In this document: one piece after another, positions 45,317 to 53,936 of the stretch
Layout: every line of letters begins with the position of its first letter
Numbering within the stretch: the stretch's first letter is position 1
Assembly: GCA_964412455.1 (NCBI GenBank)
Contig: CAYPOT010000007.1
Location: 1 to 64,000 of the forward strand
From: JAAXXJ01 sp964412455
Lineage (GTDB): Bacteria > Nitrospirota > UBA9217
Length of the DNA stretch: 64,000 bases
Direction of reading: 5' to 3'
Notes under the pieces: generated by a model
Databases searched by the model: none
Told to the model about the DNA's origin: nothing
Seen by the model: the letters and a program-made list of their open reading frames with translations, nothing else
Translations under genes and position numbers: made by a program

Positions 45317-46342
45317 ATGAAAGCCCTCTATTACGACGAACTCAAAGGATATCAAGGCATAAAGCTTGGCGAGTTCCCCGCGCCGGAGATCACGGACAAC
45401 GAGGTGCTGGTCCGGGTCAAGGCTTTTTCCCTGAACCACCTCGACGTGTGGATCATGGAGGGCAAGTACCCGCTGCCGGTGCCCCTGCCGCGCATCTTCG
45501 GGTCCGACGCGTCCGGTGTGGTGGAGAAGGTGGGAAAATACGTGACCCATGTTGTCCCGGGCGACGAGGTGGTCGTCTTTCCAGGCCTATCCTGCGGGAA
45601 GTGCGCGAAGTGCGTCGGCGGCAGGGACAATGAATGCAAAGAGTTCTCCCTGCTGGGCGTCCTCACCCCCGGCGTGTCCGCGGAGTATGTAAAAGCGCCT
45701 TCGGTGAACATTTTCAAAAAGCCCGCCGGGATCTCCTTTGAAGAGGCGGCGGGCATCGGCATTACTTATGCGACGGCATGGAACTCGCTGGTGCTGCGCG
45801 CCAATATCCAGTACGGCGATACGGTCCTGATCCATGGCGCGGGGAGCGGCGTCGGCACTGCGGTCATCCAGGTGGCAAAGCTCTTCAATGCTACGATCAT
45901 CACGACCGTTGGCGATGACTGGAAGATACAGAAGGCACAGGACCTGGGCGCCGATCTTGTCATCAATCATCATAATGAGGATTTTGTCGCCGCCGTGAAG
46001 CAGTTCACCGCCGGCGAACTTGCCGACATCGCCGTGGACCATGTGGGCGCCGACACCTTCAACAGGTCGCTTGCCGCGGTGAAGCGCGGGGGCAGGGTCG
46101 TCACCTTCGGCGCCACGAGCGGCGACGAGGTTCCTCTCTCGCTCCGGCAGGTGTTCGGCAAGAACCTCACGATCCACGGCGTCTATGTGGGCCCCAAGGC
46201 AGCGGTCTTCCAGTATCTCCGGCTCTTCCCCCGAAAGCTCAGGACCGTCGTGGATTCGGTGTTTGCCTTCGAGGACGCACCCAAGGCCTACGAAAAGCTC
46301 CTGTCCCGCCAGTTCTTCGGCAAGATCGTCGTGCGCGTCTGA
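45317..46342 (+). CDS. zinc-binding alcohol dehydrogenase / quinone oxidoreductase family protein
   Basis: A 341-aa medium-chain dehydrogenase. A GroES-like N-terminal domain includes FSLNHLDVWIMEG and the structural-zinc-type Cys set CGKCAKCVGGRDNEC; the Rossmann part carries GAGSGVGTAVIQVAKLF for NAD(P)H. The substrate is unknown. It follows the DUF5615 gene by 5 bp, which is probably chance or read-through. Confidence 0.85.
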   Translation: MKALYYDELKGYQGIKLGEFPAPEITDNEVLVRVKAFSLNHLDVWIMEGKYPLPVPLPRIFGSDASGVVEKVGKYVTHVVPGDEVVVFPGLSCGKCAKCVGGRDNECKEFSLLGVLTPGVSAEYVKAPSVNIFKKPAGISFEEAAGIGITYATAWNSLVLRANIQYGDTVLIHGAGSGVGTAVIQVAKLFNATIITTVGDDWKIQKAQDLGADLVINHHNEDFVAAVKQFTAGELADIAVDHVGADTFNRSLAAVKRGGRVVTFGATSGDEVPLSLRQVFGKNLTIHGVYVGPKAAVFQYLRLFPRKLRTVVDSVFAFEDAPKAYEKLLSRQFFGKIVVRV

Positions 46343-46764
46343 TCCGGTCCGTTCCCGCCGCCTTGTTCATACCGCAATGATCCTGATAAGCCTAAAAAGT
46401 GCATGTAGACACTGAAGAAGCGGATTTACTTATGATAAAGGCGGAAAAAGCGACTATACTTTCACGATGCCAGTACACAAGGGGAGAATCCAGGAGCGAG
46501 CAATAGGTAACGAAGGACTCAAATTCCTCTCAAACCGGAAAGAATGTCCGCCGCAAAAAAGCGCAAGAGACGTAAAAAGATCGGAATTCTTTGTGCTCTC
46601 GCTTAGAAGCGTCTGCTTTTGGTTGTTTTTTTCGTGGCAGCGTTGGTTCCGGTTTGTCCAAGCTCTGTTCTGATAATTACCTTGCAGACACGGCATGTTT
46701 GTGAAATAATTTGACCGTACGATAGTGTCAATCGGCCCTCGTGAATTCCTGAAGGAGGAACAGC
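46343..46764. other. 422-bp intergenic region before glgP
   Basis: No convincing gene; two short frames on the plus strand have no ribosome site. It contains the second copy of the 24-mer repeat (46599-46622). TTGACC near 46711 could be a -35 box for glgP, whose ribosome site GAAGGAGGA is strong. Confidence 0.5.
46599..46622. repeat. second copy of the dispersed 24-mer
   Basis: Matches 27350-27373 in 22 of 24 positions (shared TCGCTTAGAAGCG core). Both copies lie in intergenic space. Confidence 0.7.
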
Positions 46765-49242
46765 ATGAAGGATGCGGACGAAAGCGCGTTTGAATACAAC
46801 TACCGCGGTCTCGACAGGGAGTCCATCAAGCGTTCCCTGGTGAATATCCTGGTCTATGCCATGGGCAAGGACCACATCATGGCCACGCACCGCGACTGGT
46901 TCCATACCACGGCCCTCGCCGTGCGCGAGCGGCTGATCGAGCGCTGGATGGAGACCATGCGGAGCTATTACCGCGACGACTCGAAGCGGATCTACTACCT
47001 GTCGCTTGAATTTCTGACCGGACGGCTGCTCGTGAACAGCCTTCTCAATCTCGGCGTCTACGATGCCTGCTGCGACGCCCTCGCCGACCTGGACCTGGAC
47101 ATCAACCGGCTCAAGGAACTGGAGAACGACGCGGCGCTCGGGAATGGCGGGCTGGGAAGGCTTGCCGCCTGCTTTCTCGACTCCATGGCCACATTGGGCC
47201 TTCCCGGGTACGGCTACGGCATCCGCTATGAATACGGCATGTTCACCCAGCGCATCGAACATGGCTGGCAGGTGGAGCATCCCGACAACTGGCTGCGCTA
47301 CGGCAACCCCTGGGAGTTCCCGCGGCCCGAGGTGCTGTACCCGGTCCACTTCGGCGGCCGGGTGATGGAATTCAAGGATGAGCACGGCGTGCTCCATTAC
47401 CACTGGGTCGACACCGAGGACCTGATGGCCATGGCCTTCGATACGCCGGTGCCGGGCTTCGGCACGGACACGGTGAACAACATGCGGTTGTGGTCGGCCA
47501 AGGCGTCCCGCGATTTCAACCTGAAATACTTTAACGAGGGGAACTACATCCAGGCGGTCGCCGAGAAGAACGAGTCGGAGAACCTCTCGAAGGTCCTCTA
47601 TCCCGACGACACGACCATCATGGGCCGTGAGCTGCGGCTGAAGCAGCAGTACTTTTTCGTCTGCGCCACGCTCCAGGACATCCTGCGGCGGTTCATGAAA
47701 TACCACGCTAAACTCGACGAGCTGCCCGACGAGGTGGCGATCCAGCTGAACGATACGCACCCGTCCATCGCCGTCCCGGAGCTGATGCGGATGCTTGTCG
47801 ATGTCCACCATCTGGATTGGGACCGCGCCTGGAACATCACCCGGCATACCATCTCCTACACCAACCATACACTGATGCCCGAAGCGCTCGAGACCTGGCC
47901 GGTCCAGCTGTTCGGCGAGATCCTCCCGCGCCATCTCCAGATCATCTACGAGATCAACCGGCGCTTCCTCGATGAAGTGCGCCATCAATTCCCCGGCGAC
48001 GGTGAACTGGTGAAGCGCGTTTCGCTCATCGACGAGACCGGGGGGCGGCGGGTGCGGATGGCGCACCTGGCCATCGTGGGCAGCCACGCCGTGAACGGCG
48101 TTTCCCGGATCCACACCGAGCTCATGAAGGAGACCATCTTCGCCGATTTCGATCTTATCTATCCCGGCAGGATCATGAACATCACCAACGGCATCACGCC
48201 GCGGCGCTGGCTGCACCAGGCCAACCCGGACCTGTCGAAGCTCATTACGTCGCAGATCGGGGAATGCTGGCTCACCGACCTGTCGTGCCTGAAGAGCCTC
48301 AGGCCCCTGGCCGACGATGCCGGCTTCCGCGAGGAGTTTCGCCGGGTGAAACGGGCCAACAAGGTGCACCTCGCCGAAAGCATCGAGGCGCGGACCAGGA
48401 CGAAGGTGAGCCCGGACTCGCTGTTCGATGTGCAAGCCAAGCGCATCCACGAATACAAACGGCAGCTTCTGAACGTGCTCCATGTCATAACGCGGTACAA
48501 CCGGATCCGCGAGGGACGCGTGAAGGGCATGGTGCCGCGCACGGTCATTATCGGTGGCAAGGCCGCGCCGGGCTACTTCATGGCCAAGCTGGTCATCAAG
48601 CTCATTCACGGCGTGGCCGACGTGGTGAACAACGACCCCGCGGTGGGCGACCTCCTGAAGCTGGTGTTCCTGCCCAACTACAACGTCTCGAATGCCGAGA
48701 AGATCATCCCCGCCTGCGACCTGTCGGAGCAGATCTCCACGGCCGGCACCGAGGCCTCCGGCACGGGCAACATGAAGTTCGCCCTGAACGGCGCGCTTAC
48801 CATCGGCACCCTCGACGGAGCGAACGTTGAGATGAGGGAAGAGGTTGGCGAGGAAAATATCTTTATCTTCGGCCTCACCGCGGACGGCGTCGCCGAGATC
48901 CGGCAGGAAGGATACAACCCGTGGCATTATTACAATACCAACGAAGAGCTCAGAAAGGCGCTGGACATGATCGCCCTGGGGTTCTTCTCGCCCGACGACC
49001 CGCACCGCTTCCGGCCTCTCTTCGAGTCCCTCACCGGTGGAGGCGACCATTACCTGCTGCTCGCGGACTACGAGTCCTACATCAAGGCCCAGGATCAGGT
49101 GGACGCGCTCTACCTCGACAAGGAAGCATGGGCCCGCCGCGCGATCCTGAACGTCGCGGGCATGGGAAAGTTCTCGAGCGACCGGAGCATCCTCGAGTAT
49201 GCCGAGAAGATCTGGAACGTGAAGCCGGTGAAGCGGGGGTGA
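46765..49242 (+). CDS. glgP: glycogen/starch phosphorylase
   Basis: An 825-aa PLP enzyme that releases glucose-1-phosphate from alpha-1,4-glucans. Conserved parts: NDAALGNGGLGRLAACFLDS, YGIRYEYGMF, QLNDTHPSIAVPEL, RIHEYKRQLLN, and the PLP-lysine region GTGNMKFALNGALTIG. The length is standard for the E. coli GlgP/MalP class. AAGGAGG precedes the ATG. No other glycogen gene is adjacent. Confidence 0.95.
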   Translation: MKDADESAFEYNYRGLDRESIKRSLVNILVYAMGKDHIMATHRDWFHTTALAVRERLIERWMETMRSYYRDDSKRIYYLSLEFLTGRLLVNSLLNLGVYDACCDALADLDLDINRLKELENDAALGNGGLGRLAACFLDSMATLGLPGYGYGIRYEYGMFTQRIEHGWQVEHPDNWLRYGNPWEFPRPEVLYPVHFGGRVMEFKDEHGVLHYHWVDTEDLMAMAFDTPVPGFGTDTVNNMRLWSAKASRDFNLKYFNEGNYIQAVAEKNESENLSKVLYPDDTTIMGRELRLKQQYFFVCATLQDILRRFMKYHAKLDELPDEVAIQLNDTHPSIAVPELMRMLVDVHHLDWDRAWNITRHTISYTNHTLMPEALETWPVQLFGEILPRHLQIIYEINRRFLDEVRHQFPGDGELVKRVSLIDETGGRRVRMAHLAIVGSHAVNGVSRIHTELMKETIFADFDLIYPGRIMNITNGITPRRWLHQANPDLSKLITSQIGECWLTDLSCLKSLRPLADDAGFREEFRRVKRANKVHLAESIEARTRTKVSPDSLFDVQAKRIHEYKRQLLNVLHVITRYNRIREGRVKGMVPRTVIIGGKAAPGYFMAKLVIKLIHGVADVVNNDPAVGDLLKLVFLPNYNVSNAEKIIPACDLSEQISTAGTEASGTGNMKFALNGALTIGTLDGANVEMREEVGEENIFIFGLTADGVAEIRQEGYNPWHYYNTNEELRKALDMIALGFFSPDDPHRFRPLFESLTGGGDHYLLLADYESYIKAQDQVDALYLDKEAWARRAILNVAGMGKFSSDRSILEYAEKIWNVKPVKRG

Positions 49243-49268
49243 GACGCTGGTAACGAGATCGACGCGTC

Positions 49269-49287
49269 CCCCGGATCAAGTCCGGGG
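49269..49287. repeat. hairpin repeat downstream of glgP
   Basis: CCCCGGA / TCCGGGG with a 5-nt loop, followed by ...CACGCAATGACAG, a common intergenic repeat style. There is no T-run, so termination is doubtful. Confidence 0.55.
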
Positions 49288-49398
49288 CTAAAGGCGAGCC
49301 ACGCAATGACAGCTTTGGAGACTTTTACGAAACCATCATTCTTTCCCAATCGAAAAACATCCCCTTGAAATCATCGAATCACCTTTTGTAAAAACCTC

Positions 49399-49427
49399 TT
49401 GCCAAAGTGTAGCTTATATGCTACATT
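49399..49427 (+). promoter_or_regulatory. promoter and operator of the second HigBA module
   Basis: TTGCCA at 49399, 17-nt spacer, TACATT at 49422-49427. The palindrome TGTAGC-TTATAT-GCTACA spans 49408-49425, overlapping the -10 box. The transcript would start at or next to the GTG at 49435. Confidence 0.6.
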
Positions 49428-49434
49428 GCTTTCT

Positions 49435-49776
49435 GTGGAAAGCTTCCCCTTCACGGTATCCTATTATCTGACCGAAGCAGGCGGAAAGCCGTTCAAAGTA
49501 TGGCTCGACGGCCTCAAGGATATCGTGGCGCGGCAGAAAGTCCGTATCCGGCTCGACCGGGTTCGTCTTGGCAACCTCGGCAAGAACCGTTCAGTCGGAG
49601 AGGGCGTTTACGAAATAAAGATAGATCATGGGCCTGGGTATCGAGTGTATTACGGCCTCGACAAGAAAACAGTGGTCCTGCTTCTACTGGGCGGAGACAA
49701 GTCGTCTCAGAAAAAGGACATCGCCCTGGCCCGGACGCATTGGGAGGACCACAAAAGGAGAAAGAACAATGGCTAA
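49435..49776 (+). CDS. HigB-type toxin, addiction-module killer family
   Basis: A 113-aa RelE-superfamily toxin (FKVWLDGLKDIVARQKVRIR, GNLGKNRSVGEGVYEIKIDH, GPGYRVYYGL, LLLGGDKSSQKKDIALA). I start it at the GTG at 49435. A TTG at 49399 is in frame but coincides with the -35 box of the promoter. It overlaps the antitoxin by 8 bp. Confidence 0.8.
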   Translation: MESFPFTVSYYLTEAGGKPFKVWLDGLKDIVARQKVRIRLDRVRLGNLGKNRSVGEGVYEIKIDHGPGYRVYYGLDKKTVVLLLLGGDKSSQKKDIALARTHWEDHKRRKNNG

Positions 49777-50101
49777 AGGGACGACAACCTATCAGGAAGA
49801 TCTCATCGAGGCATTGAAAGACCCACGCGAAGCTGCCGCGTACCTCAACGCGGCTATGGAAGAAGGGGAGCAGGCGCTATTCCTTCTGGCCCTGCGGAAT
49901 GTAGCGGAAGCGCATGGCGGAATGGCATCAGTTTCGGAGAAGGCGAAGTTGAACCGGGAGAGCATGTACCGGATGCTTTCCAAAAAAGGGAATCCCGAGA
50001 TCAAGAGCATTCTTACCCTGCTGCATTCCATGGGGTTGAAGCTGTCTATCGAGCCCAAGAGCGGACCGGCGAAGGCATCAAAGGTCAAAAAAGCAGCGTA
50101 A
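49769..50101 (+). CDS. HigA-type antitoxin
   Basis: A 110-aa antitoxin of the addiction-module-antidote group: YLNAAMEEGEQALFLLALRN, an HTH around MASVSEKAKLNRESMYRML and the familiar KKGNPEIKSILTLLHSMGL. AAAGGAG lies upstream of the ATG. It is the partner of the toxin at 49435 and a paralogue of the antitoxin at 50488. Confidence 0.83.
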   Translation: MAKGTTTYQEDLIEALKDPREAAAYLNAAMEEGEQALFLLALRNVAEAHGGMASVSEKAKLNRESMYRMLSKKGNPEIKSILTLLHSMGLKLSIEPKSGPAKASKVKKAA

Positions 50102-50152
50102 GATAAGGTGAAGAAACACGCTCAACCTGCCCATCTGTCGACAATATTCTTC

Positions 50153-50181
50153 TTGCCATTCTGTAGCCTATGGAGTACAAT
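50153..50181 (+). promoter_or_regulatory. promoter of the third HigBA module
   Basis: TTGCCA at 50153, 17-nt spacer, TACAAT at 50176-50181. The spacer holds TGTAGCCTATGGAGTACA, an imperfect palindrome with 13 of 18 positions equal to the operator at 49408. The GTG start lies 7 nt after the -10 box, so the mRNA should be leaderless. Confidence 0.6.
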
Positions 50182-50187
50182 TAAGCA

Positions 50188-50478
50188 GTGATCGAGATTC
50201 GCAAGACCGAAGTGTTTGAACGATGGTTTGCGGGATTACGGGACCGGCGGGCGGTCGCCCGAATCAAATCCCGAATCGACCGGCTGCAGATCGGCCTATT
50301 TGGCGACATAAGGTCTGTTGGAAAAGGAGTTTCGGAAATGCGGATCGATTACGGTCCCGGCTACCGAATTTACTTCGTCCAGCGGGGACGGGAATTAGTG
50401 ATCCTGCTGGCGGGCGGTGATAAGCGTACGCAGTCGCGGGACATTGAAAAAGCGCAAGAGTACGCGCGAAAGCTGTAA
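50188..50478 (+). CDS. HigB-type toxin, addiction-module killer family (paralogue)
   Basis: A 96-aa RelE-superfamily toxin (FERWFAGLRDRRAVARIKSR, IRSVGKGVSEMRIDYGPGYR, ILLAGGDKRTQSRDIEKAQE). Same family as the toxin at 49435, shorter at the N-terminus. Start GTG. The antitoxin follows after 9 bp. Confidence 0.83.
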   Translation: MIEIRKTEVFERWFAGLRDRRAVARIKSRIDRLQIGLFGDIRSVGKGVSEMRIDYGPGYRIYFVQRGRELVILLAGGDKRTQSRDIEKAQEYARKL

Positions 50479-50487
50479 GGAGGAACT

Positions 50488-50781
50488 ATGAAAAAAGAGA
50501 AGCTCAAAACAACAAAATGGGATGTCGTGGATTATCTGAAGACGGACGAAGACATGGCGGATTATCTTGAAGCGGCAATGGAGGACGGACATCCGGCGGT
50601 CATTGCAACGGCAATCGGGAACATCGCACGTGCAAAGGGAATGTCTGTGGTTGCCCGTAAGTCCGGGATCGGCCGCGTAAGTCTTTACAAAGCGCTATCC
50701 CCGAACGGCAACCCCGAGTTCGCCACGGTGCTTAAGGTCGTGAAGGCGTTAGGCTTGCGACTGCATGCTACGACATTATAA
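50488..50781 (+). CDS. HigA-type antitoxin (paralogue)
   Basis: A 97-aa antitoxin (YLKTDEDMADYLEAAMEDGH, ARAKGMSVVARKSGIGRVSL, GNPEFATVLKVVKALGLRL). AAGGAGG precedes the ATG. Partner of the toxin at 50188. Confidence 0.84.
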   Translation: MKKEKLKTTKWDVVDYLKTDEDMADYLEAAMEDGHPAVIATAIGNIARAKGMSVVARKSGIGRVSLYKALSPNGNPEFATVLKVVKALGLRLHATTL

Positions 50782-50834
50782 GCTGATCCGGTTCTTCTTG
50801 AAGTTGTTGAAGTTGCTATCCTCAGCAATACATA

Positions 50835-51059
50835 ATGTTTCAAACTGTATTCATTGTAATAACCCAACCCGGCGCTGTTGTTGACAAATCATGGCATCAA
50901 GCATATATTCGCCCAAAAGACCGAGAGTGGTTTGGCATGTTCATTGCTAAACTAGATAACACCGCAAATCCGTTATTATCTATGGGGCTCTTCAACAACG
51001 GATTTCCGGTATTAACGAGGGGGGCTCGTGATCCCCTTGTTGAATTAAGAGGAGGATAA
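50835..51059 (+). CDS. doubtful small ORF
   Basis: A 74-codon frame ending just before the nuclease gene. There is no ribosome site and no recognised motif; the strong site near its end (GAGGAGG) serves the next gene. It may be non-coding. Listed because the 281-bp gap otherwise shows nothing. Confidence 0.2.
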   Translation: MFQTVFIVITQPGAVVDKSWHQAYIRPKDREWFGMFIAKLDNTANPLLSMGLFNNGFPVLTRGARDPLVELRGG

Positions 51060-51063
51060 ACGC

Positions 51064-52152
51064 ATGAGTGAGTACTCTGAAAAGTGGGCCGAATTTTGCT
51101 TTCTATTATCAGAAAATATTAAGTCTGCATTATCCGAAAAGGATTTTGAAAACCAAGTCGTACGGGCTCTCGAAGTGCTTGGTTGGAGTGAATTTAGAAA
51201 AGAAATTGAAAGGCAGCCTGAAATACAGCTCGGAAGCGCAAGGACAATCCGTCCTGATTTAATAATTTATGGCAATGACAAAAAAACACTTATTGTCATA
51301 GAAGTTAAAAGACCTTCACCTTCGGACGATGCTGCCCAGCACAAAGCATTCGGACAGCTTACATCATACATGCGGCTAATGAAATCAGACTTTGGCTTCT
51401 TAATTGGGGACAATATAAGAGTTTACTATGACGGCCAATCAAATCCTTCTCCTGACCTCATCCTGCTGGAAAAAATCGACTTCGACAAAAGCTCGAAAGC
51501 GGGAACGAATTTTCTTGAACTATTCAACAAGCGCAGCTTCTTAAATGGAGAATATCAGGAATATTTAATGGCCAAGATTTCGAAATTCAATAAGAAACAA
51601 GAGGTTAAATCGATAATAGACAAACTACTCTCCGCCGAGATAAAGGAAACGATAATCAAACAACTTCGCAATGAATTCGCAGAGATCGGCGACGAAACAT
51701 TTTCAGAAGCAATAGAACAACTGCGAATAGACATCTCCCGGAAATACACGACTGACATGCAATCAGAGAAGCCTGAAAGAAGCCTGCAAATTCCTAAAAG
51801 AGAACCACTGGATCGGCTGCAAGCTGCTGCGTCTGATACACCTTCTGACAACTATCCGAACCTTCACAAAATTAAAGGATGGGCTCAAAAAACACATCAG
51901 GCAAATCACAAGATCGTACGTGCATTTTTGGCACTTGAAAAGAAAGGCGAAGTTAGTTTAGATGAACTGCAAAAAATTTGTTCAGACAAGACTTCAGAAT
52001 ACTATGTTAAAGATTTTCGCGGCAATTATGCAGCCATGAAAACAGATGGCGGCCATCCACACGGCAAAGTTTTTTATGATGATAGAAGGATTGTTTCTGT
52101 ATGGCCAATTGTTCTTCAAGAAATACAGGCGTATTTTGAAAAGAATGATTGA
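51064..52152 (+). CDS. PD-(D/E)XK nuclease-like protein (HsdR N-terminal type)
   Basis: A 362-aa protein. The first 170 residues match the type I restriction R-subunit N-terminal nuclease fold: Glu31 in FENQVVRALEVLGWS, Asp65 in TIRPDLIIYG, and E80-V-K82 in LIVIEVKRPSPSDD. The rest is helical with low similarity and no helicase motor, so it is not an HsdR. The last 80 residues (KVFYDDRRIVSVWPIVLQEI) may bind a ligand or partner. AGAGGAGGATAAACGC precedes the ATG. A single-gene nuclease in AT-rich DNA fits a defence role; this is inference. Confidence 0.65.
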   Translation: MSEYSEKWAEFCFLLSENIKSALSEKDFENQVVRALEVLGWSEFRKEIERQPEIQLGSARTIRPDLIIYGNDKKTLIVIEVKRPSPSDDAAQHKAFGQLTSYMRLMKSDFGFLIGDNIRVYYDGQSNPSPDLILLEKIDFDKSSKAGTNFLELFNKRSFLNGEYQEYLMAKISKFNKKQEVKSIIDKLLSAEIKETIIKQLRNEFAEIGDETFSEAIEQLRIDISRKYTTDMQSEKPERSLQIPKREPLDRLQAAASDTPSDNYPNLHKIKGWAQKTHQANHKIVRAFLALEKKGEVSLDELQKICSDKTSEYYVKDFRGNYAAMKTDGGHPHGKVFYDDRRIVSVWPIVLQEIQAYFEKND

Positions 52153-52258
52153 CGGTGCATTTTAAGGACGGGTACGCGGGGTCATTGATGCATTTAGAGA
52201 AAAAAGCATACGTCAGTCTCATCGAGTAAAACACAACGAAACCCGACACCATGATCTC

Positions 52259-52308
52259 AACCACGCCGTCGAGAGGGTCGCTAAAAACGCGCCCCTCACG
52301 GCGGCGTT
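52259..52308. repeat. attC-like palindromic element A
   Basis: AAC...GTT ends, then arms CGCCGT / ACGGCG and GAGAGGG / CCCCTC around an A-rich loop. It differs from element B at 56777 by one base indel in about 51 positions, and the similarity runs into the upstream flank (ATGAT..CAACC). A further hairpin, AAGCGG / CCGCTT at 52342-52360, follows. Confidence 0.5.
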
Positions 52309-52388
52309 GACTCCTTAACTTATCGCGTCAACCAGCAGTCCAAGCGGACAGGGGCCGCTTAACTTTCGCAACTGCAAGGGAGGGGATC

Positions 52389-53204
52389 ATGTCAGACAGG
52401 CATATCAATAAGCTTTCAATATTCTCTATTTTGTTCTTGGCAATGGTGGCTATATATATTTTTATGGGATTGCGAACCGTCAATGCTGCCACAGTTGAAA
52501 ACAAAGGAAACTGTTCTATTTACCTCAATGGCGAAATTGACAACTTCACCGCTGATGCCATAGCCAAACGGTACTCGCAAATAAAGAATTGCAGCGGTGT
52601 TGGCGTTACACTTTATGTTAACAGTAATGGTGGGAATGTAGATACTGCTATAAAAGCAGGCGATTTCATTCGTCAAAACAGAATCAGGACTTTTGTTGAC
52701 GTAAATGATTCTTGTGCAAGTGCCTGTGTATTATTGTTCTTGGGAGGCGTAAATAGATCACCTGTAGGGCGTATGGGCTTGCATCGTCCCTATTCCTTAA
52801 ATCTTTCTTCTTCCGAGCTTGAATCAAGACGTTCATATGAAACGATCAATAATCAAATTAGACAATACCTTATTAGAATGAACATACCTGACGGTATCCT
52901 CAATGCGATGAATGCGGTACCTCCGAATAAAATCAAGTGGCTTCAGGCAAAATATGTTGATGACGACGATTACAAGCAGCTCGTCTCATATCATATTATT
53001 GGTTCGGATCCTGTCTTTGACGACCAGCGCGATTCAGCATTAGCAAAGAGATTGGGCATTTCAAAACAAGAATACTATGCTCGTGAACAGAGGGCAGAGT
53101 CTATTTGTCCGGACCCACTTTCAGATCCTTCGAGAGGCAGCTTACATGAACGTTTCGAACAATACGGCAAATGCCATGAGGATGTCCTTAATGGTCGGCG
53201 GTGA
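52389..53204 (+). CDS. membrane-anchored ClpP/SppA-fold serine protease-like protein
   Basis: A 271-aa protein with an N-terminal membrane segment or uncleaved signal (residues 9-30). The ClpP-like core shows YVNSNGGNVDTAIKAGDF, the nucleophile Ser111 in DSCASACVLLFLGG and His132 in MGLHRPY. The acidic member of the triad is not certain. It should face the periplasm. GGGAGGGG lies upstream of the ATG. No partner gene is adjacent. Confidence 0.7.
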   Translation: MSDRHINKLSIFSILFLAMVAIYIFMGLRTVNAATVENKGNCSIYLNGEIDNFTADAIAKRYSQIKNCSGVGVTLYVNSNGGNVDTAIKAGDFIRQNRIRTFVDVNDSCASACVLLFLGGVNRSPVGRMGLHRPYSLNLSSSELESRRSYETINNQIRQYLIRMNIPDGILNAMNAVPPNKIKWLQAKYVDDDDYKQLVSYHIIGSDPVFDDQRDSALAKRLGISKQEYYAREQRAESICPDPLSDPSRGSLHERFEQYGKCHEDVLNGRR

Positions 53205-53295
53205 AAATGAGTGTCAACGTGCGCATTGTGTCAAGGGTAATGAACAATAAACGCTATTATACTGCATTGACCTTCTGGACGATGGGTGCTGGACG

Positions 53296-53850
53296 ATGGG
53301 TGAAAAATATTTGAAGCTATCAGAGGCTGTTTCTGAGCGGATTGCGCGAAACCACAATGAATTTGTCGTGGTTTCAGATAAACCCATCTCGTGGCGACAG
53401 TATGATACAAAAACGAAGTGGAATGATGCTAATATGGCTATTCCACTATTGTTTAATTCTTATCATGGCCTTGAACTTATTTTGAAGGGTTTTTCTCTTT
53501 TTTCTGCAGGTGCAGAGCCCAAACTTGATCATCGTATTACAAAACTCTATCGCAATTTCAGATTATACTATCCAAATCAATTAAAGCTGATTGGTCTCTT
53601 TTCAAAATATCTTGATAAATCTCAGATGCCCGAAGTTCTTAGCGAATTTCTCGATCATAATAAGCTCTCCGTTGACCGCTTCTATGAATCGCTTCGATAT
53701 CCCTATAATCAAAACCTTTCGCAAGAGTACCAACATTTTGGGCTGAAATATCGCGGTAGCGAAGGAGCCGTATTCTATCGCACTCTGAGTAGAGATATCA
53801 GGGCGATGCTAAAGCTTGTTGTTACACTTGGCCGCTCCCTTGAAAAATGA
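53296..53850 (+). CDS. helical protein of unknown function, HEPN-like in appearance
   Basis: A 184-aa protein. A segment LLFNSYHGLELILKGFSLF followed by DHRITKLYRNF resembles some HEPN-fold proteins, but the RNase motif (Arg-4-6 residues-His) is not evident. It is single, same-strand, with no operon partner. Function unknown. Confidence 0.55.
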   Translation: MGEKYLKLSEAVSERIARNHNEFVVVSDKPISWRQYDTKTKWNDANMAIPLLFNSYHGLELILKGFSLFSAGAEPKLDHRITKLYRNFRLYYPNQLKLIGLFSKYLDKSQMPEVLSEFLDHNKLSVDRFYESLRYPYNQNLSQEYQHFGLKYRGSEGAVFYRTLSRDIRAMLKLVVTLGRSLEK

Positions 53851-53859
53851 CTGACTTCC

Positions 53860-53911
53860 AACATGCGCGTCCACATCGACTCGCCAGAAGACGGCGAGTG
53901 ACGCGCGCGTT
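53860..53911. repeat. attC-like palindromic element C
   Basis: AAC-AT-GCGCGTC ... GACGCGC-GC-GTT: the same plan as elements A and B (AAC, two unpaired bases, stem; stem, GC, GTT). Inside is the hairpin ACTCGCC / GGCGAGT, with unpaired bases on the 5' side. It starts 10 bp after the stop of the previous gene. Confidence 0.45.
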
Positions 53912-53936
53912 CTCCCGGCGCTTCGCGCCGCGAGAA
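53910..53936. repeat. hairpin TTCTC..GGCGC / GCGCC..GAGAA
   Basis: A 12-bp stem with a two-base mismatch and a 3-nt loop. It directly joins element C on its left and the three-arm structure on its right. Confidence 0.6.

Noticed and set aside
46467..46673. 68-codon ORF before glgP
   Set aside because: It runs through a dispersed repeat and has no ribosome site.
46603..49050. 815-codon open frame on the minus strand opposite glgP
   Set aside because: It is the antisense shadow of a GC-rich gene: rich in His, Asp, Val and Gly, without a recognised motif, while the plus strand encodes a full phosphorylase.
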